NCBI RefSeq assembly: GCF_900114565.1
Contig: NZ_FOTM01000009.1
Span: 84,366 to 148,365, forward strand
DNA: 64,000 bases
Direction: 5' to 3'
Source: Leifsonia sp. CL147
GTDB taxonomy: Bacteria > Actinomycetota > Actinomycetes > Actinomycetales > Microbacteriaceae
The translations under genes and the position numbers were made by a program. The notes under the pieces are model-generated. The model did no database searches, was not told the DNA's origin, and worked only from the letters and a program-made list of their open reading frames with translations. Shown one piece after another: positions 61,292 to 64,000 of the stretch. Within the stretch, counting starts at the first letter, position 1. The number at the start of each line of letters is the position of its first letter.

Positions 61292-62059
61292 ATGGACCTG
61301 CCTGCGCCCTCCGTCCTCGACCATCTCGCGGATCGGGGCTGGCCGGCCCTGGAGCGCGAGGAGCTGGAGGGATGGACGCTGCGCGCCTCCGCCGGAGTGA
61401 CCAACCGAGCGAACTCGGTGCTGACGGCGGGACCTGTCGCCGACGTCGGCCGTGCGGTCCTCCACGCTGAGGACTGGTACGCGTCACGGGACCTCCCCGC
61501 CGTGTTCCAGGTGAGCCCGGCGTCGCCCGCAGCCCTGGCCGACGAGCTGCGGGCACGGGGCTACCGGACCCACTCGCAGACGGACATCCTCGTCGCCGAG
61601 TCGCGAGCGGTGGCCGCGTTCGACGCACCGACCCACGCGGGTGCCGCCGGCGACCGAGTCGCACTCGAGGACGTACCCCGCGCCGGCTGGACGGACACCT
61701 GGTGGTCCGTGGATGGGCGCGGCGGTGACGCCGAGCGCTCGGTCGTGGAACGCATCCTCGCCGGCGGTCCGGCGCTCTACGCGGCGCACGGCGATCCCGG
61801 ATCGCCAGACGCCGTCGCCCGGCTGGCCCTCGTGGGGGAGTGGGGCGGCCTCTTCGCCGTCGCCACGCGCCCCGCCGCCCGTCGCGCCGGCCGCGCGCGG
61901 CAGCTCATCCTCGCGCTCGGCGCCGCCGCTGAGTCGCGCGGCGCCCGTCGGCTGTGGCTGCAGGTCCTCGCGGAAAACACTGCCGCCGCCGCGCTGTACC
62001 GCTCGCTCGGCTTCGAGCGCGCATCCGGCTACGGCTACTGGAGGGCACCCGGCTCCTAG
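61292..62059 (+). CDS. GNAT-family N-acetyltransferase
   Basis: 255 aa. The C-terminal GNAT domain (about 150-255) has FAVATRPAARRAGRARQLIL, a variant of the acetyl-CoA-binding Q/RxxGxG/A loop, and VLAENTAAAALYRSLGFERA. The N-terminal half is a degenerate second GNAT-like domain with EGWTLRASAGVTNRANSVL. TAGCGT ends six bases before the ATG (leaderless). Its last codons are echoed in a fragment at about 62908-62965. Substrate unknown. Confidence 0.9.
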   Translation: MDLPAPSVLDHLADRGWPALEREELEGWTLRASAGVTNRANSVLTAGPVADVGRAVLHAEDWYASRDLPAVFQVSPASPAALADELRARGYRTHSQTDILVAESRAVAAFDAPTHAGAAGDRVALEDVPRAGWTDTWWSVDGRGGDAERSVVERILAGGPALYAAHGDPGSPDAVARLALVGEWGGLFAVATRPAARRAGRARQLILALGAAAESRGARRLWLQVLAENTAAAALYRSLGFERASGYGYWRAPGS

Positions 62060-62097
62060 CCGCCCGGCCCCGGCCGAGTCGGAAGGCTGGACACAGA

Positions 62098-62148
62098 CAA
62101 ATACATACATAAATTTAGTAGGCAAGCGCCTGTGATATCGTAGCGATT
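62098..62148 (+). repeat. AT-rich upstream repeat, copy 1
   Basis: ATACATACATAAATTTAGTA and following bases, ending with a -10-like TATCGT at 62136-62141. A diverged copy lies at 63001-63049 (AAATACAGACATAAATTTG and on, ending TATGGT). The DNA is much richer in A/T than the rest of the window. It is the promoter region of the duplicated unit. Confidence 0.75.
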
Positions 62149-62289
62149 GTGCTTGGAATACGTTCGGTTTTCGCCGGGGCAGCTGTTTCGCTGAGTCTTA
62201 CTGCTGTCGGTGCATGGAAGGCAACTCAGTGCCTCGTCGGTGAGGTTCGCGCTGAATCAGCGGACGGCACGGCGCAGGTACGGGCGTGA
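62149..62289 (+). CDS. small membrane or secreted peptide (46 aa), coupled to next gene
   Basis: GTG at 62149 lies seven bases after TATCGT. The product begins MLGIRSVFAGAAVSLSLTAV and has one hydrophobic segment (residues 6-21) followed by a polar tail with a Cys. Its TGA overlaps the GTG of the next ORF (GTGA at 62286-62289), a sign of coupling. In the second copy of the unit the equivalent stretch is read in another way, so this ORF is not conserved there. Real but unproven. Confidence 0.4.
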   Translation: MLGIRSVFAGAAVSLSLTAVGAWKATQCLVGEVRAESADGTAQVRA

Positions 62290-62705
62290 CCGCAGCGGGT
62301 TACCCGGCGACGTCCACGCCTCGACCGAGACGCAGGATGACGAGAAGGCTTGGTGTCGTCATCGGCGTCACGGCGGCGCTGCTTGTCGTCTTGATTTCTT
62401 GTTCAGCGATTGGATACACGGTGAAGCAGACGAATCTGGCGAATCAGCGGACAGCGGCTCTCGCGTTGCTCGAGACCCAGTCGGGGGTGGAACAGATCAG
62501 ATTCACCCAGGAGGGCTCCGTCGGGGGTAGCGGTACCTGGGCAGTCAACGCGGTCATCGCCATCGAAGGGCGAGAGTACCAAGAGATTCTCGGCGTCAGG
62601 AAGTGGTCCGTCGGCGGGGAGCCGATGCCAACGGTTGAACCTTCAGCGACGCCAGCGGCAGTGACGGTCATCTACAGTGACGGAACCTCAGAGGTGCTGA
62701 AGTGA
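62286..62705 (+). CDS. membrane-anchored or lipoprotein small protein, paralogue 1
   Basis: 139 aa from GTG 62286 (or 89 fewer bases' worth of extension if ATG 62337 is used, giving 122 aa). A basic stretch (RPRRRMTRR) precedes one hydrophobic helix GVVIGVTAALLVVLISC; the C fits a lipobox (LISC). The outside part has EQIRFTQEGSVGGSGTWAVN and EGREYQEIL, a strand-rich pattern like cystatin-fold lipoproteins, and ends VIYSDGTSEVLK. Nearly the same as the protein at 63122-63535. No known family recognised; an immunity-type role is a guess. Confidence 0.75.
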   Translation: MTAAGYPATSTPRPRRRMTRRLGVVIGVTAALLVVLISCSAIGYTVKQTNLANQRTAALALLETQSGVEQIRFTQEGSVGGSGTWAVNAVIAIEGREYQEILGVRKWSVGGEPMPTVEPSATPAAVTVIYSDGTSEVLK

Positions 62706-62716
62706 CAGCGAGTTAA

Positions 62717-62965
62717 GTGCCGTCTCTGCGCCGCCGTCGACCCAGGATGACGATAAGGCTTGCTGTCGCCCTTGTCGTCGTGGTCGCACTGCTTGTCGTA
62801 TTGATTTCTTATTCGTTGATTGGATACGCGGTGAAGCAGGCGGGTCTGTCGAACCAGAGGACAGCGGCGGTCAAGTTATTGAAGGACTGTCCAAATCCGG
62901 ATGTTCGGTCTCTCGGCTTCCAGCGCGCATCCCACTACCGCGACTGGACGGCACCCGGCGGATAG
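62717..62965 (+). pseudogene. chimeric remnant: paralogue 2 start fused to a GNAT tail
   Basis: 82-aa ORF. Residues 1-52 match the start of the neighbouring paralogues (RMTIRLAVALVVVVALLVVL, then ISYSLIGYAVKQAGLSNQRT), but the lipobox Cys is Tyr and the whole outer domain is gone. The end, SLGFQRASHYRDWTAPGG, copies the GNAT C-terminus SLGFERASGYGYWRAPGS at 62003-62059. This marks the joint of a tandem duplication with deletion. It may still make a membrane peptide. Confidence 0.8.
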
Positions 62966-63000
62966 GGCACAGCGGGGCCTGATGGGCGACGGTCCAATCA

Positions 63001-63049
63001 TAAATACAGACATAAATTTGCAAGGGAAGTCTGTATGATATGGTGCAAC
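63001..63049 (+). repeat. AT-rich upstream repeat, copy 2
   Basis: Diverged copy of 62098-62148, including the ACATAAATTT core and a -10-like TATGGT at 63039-63044. It follows the stray GNAT tail just as copy 1 follows the real GNAT gene. Confidence 0.75.
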
Positions 63050-63121
63050 GTGCTCTCGAAGAGTTTTGGCAATCGAACGCCGAAAGCGGTAATGCGCAGC
63101 GATGGTGCTGAGCGGCCGGAC

Positions 63122-63535
63122 GTGACCGCAGCGGGTTACCCGGCGACGTCCCCGCCTGGACCGAGGCGCAAGATGACCAGAGGGCTTGGTGTCGTCATCG
63201 GCGTCATGGTGGCGCTGCTTGTCGTCGTGGTTTCTTGTTCAGCGATTGGATACACGGTCAAGCAGACGAATCTGGCGAATCAAAAGAATGCGGCTATCAA
63301 GTTCATCAGTGGTTGGCCTGACGTGGAGGAGATCAGATTCACGCAGGAGGGCTCCGTCGGCGGTGGCGGTTCGTGGGCAGTCAACGCGGTCGTCACCATC
63401 GCCGGGAAGGAGTATCAGGAGATTCTCGGCCCACACACGCTGGGTGGGGAGCCGTTACCGGAACCACAGACTCCGCCATCGGCCGCATCGGTAACTGTGA
63501 TCTATAGCGACGGGACGACAGAAGTGCTCAAGTGA
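63122..63535 (+). CDS. membrane-anchored or lipoprotein small protein, paralogue 3
   Basis: 137 aa from GTG 63122, chosen to match paralogue 1; in-frame starts at 63035, 63050 and 63173 are also possible. Basic start (PRRKMTRG), helix GVVIGVMVALLVVVVSC (lipobox VVSC), then EEIRFTQEGSVGGGGSWAVN, GKEYQEILG and VIYSDGTTEVLK. Its stop overlaps the GTG of the next, truncated gene (GTGA at 63532-63535), so the two were co-translated before the IS insertion. Confidence 0.75.
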   Translation: MTAAGYPATSPPGPRRKMTRGLGVVIGVMVALLVVVVSCSAIGYTVKQTNLANQKNAAIKFISGWPDVEEIRFTQEGSVGGGGSWAVNAVVTIAGKEYQEILGPHTLGGEPLPEPQTPPSAASVTVIYSDGTTEVLK

Positions 63536-63665
63536 GTCCTGAGGAATATGCAACGATCGCTGATGAGGCATATAGCGTCGACCCGCTGTGGCGTAAACCT
63601 CCGTACGCGAAGTGGACAAAGTTCTCTACGCATGGAAAAGCTGGAAGCCAGCAGTTCCTCGTGGA
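63532..63665 (+). pseudogene. 5' fragment of a gene interrupted by an IS element
   Basis: From GTG 63532 about 45 codons read MSPEEYATIADEAYSVDPLW, then KFSTHGKAGSQQFLVDEA, and then run into IS3-type DNA at about 63666 before a stop at 63729. Small start regions like this (EYAxIADxAY followed by a strand ending in xFxVxD) are seen in lipase-like secreted effectors, but the catalytic part is absent here, so the identity is only a suggestion. Low-GC codons match the paralogues upstream. Confidence 0.55.
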
Positions 63666-64000
63666 TGAAGCGCCCCAGGTTTCCTGCCGCTCCTATGCGG
63701 GTTGCGGCTCTCGGGTGAGGGTCGCGTAGTGGGCTTGCTCGTACTCGGCAGGTGGGACATAGCCGAGGGTCGAGTGAAGCCTACGAGTGTTGTACCAGTC
63801 GACCCAGCCGGCGGTCGCGAACTCGACGTCCGAGATCGTCTTGAGTGGCCTGTCGTGGAACACGGTCGTTCGGATGCACTCGGCCTTGTAGAGTCCGTTG
63901 ATCGTCTCCATCAGCGCGTTATCGTATGCGTCGCCGACGGACCCGATCGAGGGCGCGATGCCATCGAGCGCGAGCTTGTCTGTGTAGGCCAGCGAGACGT
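63666..64000 (-). mobile_element. IS3-family insertion sequence, partial
   Basis: The element's end is placed at about 63666, where TGAAGCGCCCCAGGTTTCCT begins, just after the interrupted gene; it then runs off the window. The boundary is inferred from the TG end and the loss of the host reading frame; the other end and target duplication cannot be seen. Confidence 0.7.
63693..64000 (-). CDS. IS3-family transposase OrfB, C-terminal part
   Basis: Minus-strand frame open from the window end to TAG at 63693. It contains the end of the DDE integrase core: IGSVGDAYDNALMETINGLY, then KAECIRTTVF, and the catalytic Glu region WVDWYNTRRLHSTLGYVPPA followed by EYEQAHY. These are standard IS3/IS51-type OrfB motifs. 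The ATG at 63911 is internal, not the true start. Confidence 0.92.
   Translation of the reverse strand, partial: VSLAYTDKLALDGIAPSIGSVGDAYDNALMETINGLYKAECIRTTVFHDRPLKTISDVEFATAGWVDWYNTRRLHSTLGYVPPAEYEQAHYATLTREPQPA

Noticed and set aside
58864..61404. 846-codon minus-strand frame opposite the GH31 gene
   Set aside because: Antisense to a clear alpha-xylosidase; low-complexity Arg/Val/Asp/Gly composition.
63239..63436. Minus-strand 65-codon frame inside paralogue 3
   Set aside because: Antisense to the clear plus-strand paralogue; the similarity between copies follows the plus-strand frame.
62286..63535. Calling the small paralogues proven immunity proteins
   Set aside because: Only architecture and tandem copies support it; no family match or intact toxin is visible, so it is kept as a hypothesis.

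Overview
The window is GC-rich DNA with mostly G/C third codon positions, frequent GTG starts and many leaderless-looking promoters. Gene content and protein style point to a high-GC actinobacterium, most likely a soil- or plant-associated member of the Microbacteriaceae (Leifsonia-like). The genus is an inference. No tRNA, rRNA or CRISPR array was seen.

Layout. 1-4043 (minus): a duplicated permease/ATPase pair of MacB/FtsX-type ABC transporters, the outermost ATPase cut by the window start. 4197-7608 (plus): a membrane acyltransferase and an overlapping two-component pair. 7615-8932: the rplJ-rplL operon with an L10-type leader and attenuator. 9038-11024: a 47-aa small gene, then an ECF41-like sigma factor divergent from an SDR/epimerase partner with two mirror-image ECF41-type promoters between them. 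11069-12883: MarR regulator plus MFS efflux pump. 13106-17694 (minus): a LacI-controlled sugar ABC importer. 17849-21834: ABC exporter, mntH and mntR. 21898-24433: cbs-metB. 24511-32725: housekeeping and hypothetical genes (carboxylate-amine ligase, Na+/H+ antiporter, APC permease, LacI regulator, MFS).

32822-61140 is a carbohydrate-use superlocus: gluconate (gntR, gntP, gntK), xylose (xylA, xylB), an ABC importer with two Gfo/Idh/MocA dehydrogenases and a ThuA-like protein (probably a 3-keto-glycoside route), an ABC importer with a GH3 glycosidase and a nearby CE7 acetyl-xylan esterase, and a ROK regulator with an ABC importer and a GH31 alpha-xylosidase. Together these suggest uptake and trimming of xylan/xyloglucan oligosaccharides, with xylose fed into XylA and XylB.

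61292-64000 changes character. After a GNAT gene the DNA becomes AT-richer and carries three tandem copies of a small membrane-anchored or lipoprotein gene, one fused to a stray copy of the GNAT tail. A gene cut off by an IS3-family element running off the window follows. This is accessory DNA built by tandem duplication; a toxin/immunity-type locus is the most interesting reading but is unproven.

Across the window there are at least seven long palindromes (19-33 bp arms) between genes, several sharing a CGACACGC-type loop although their stems differ. One lies in frame inside xylB. Short tandem repeats also recur at stop codons.
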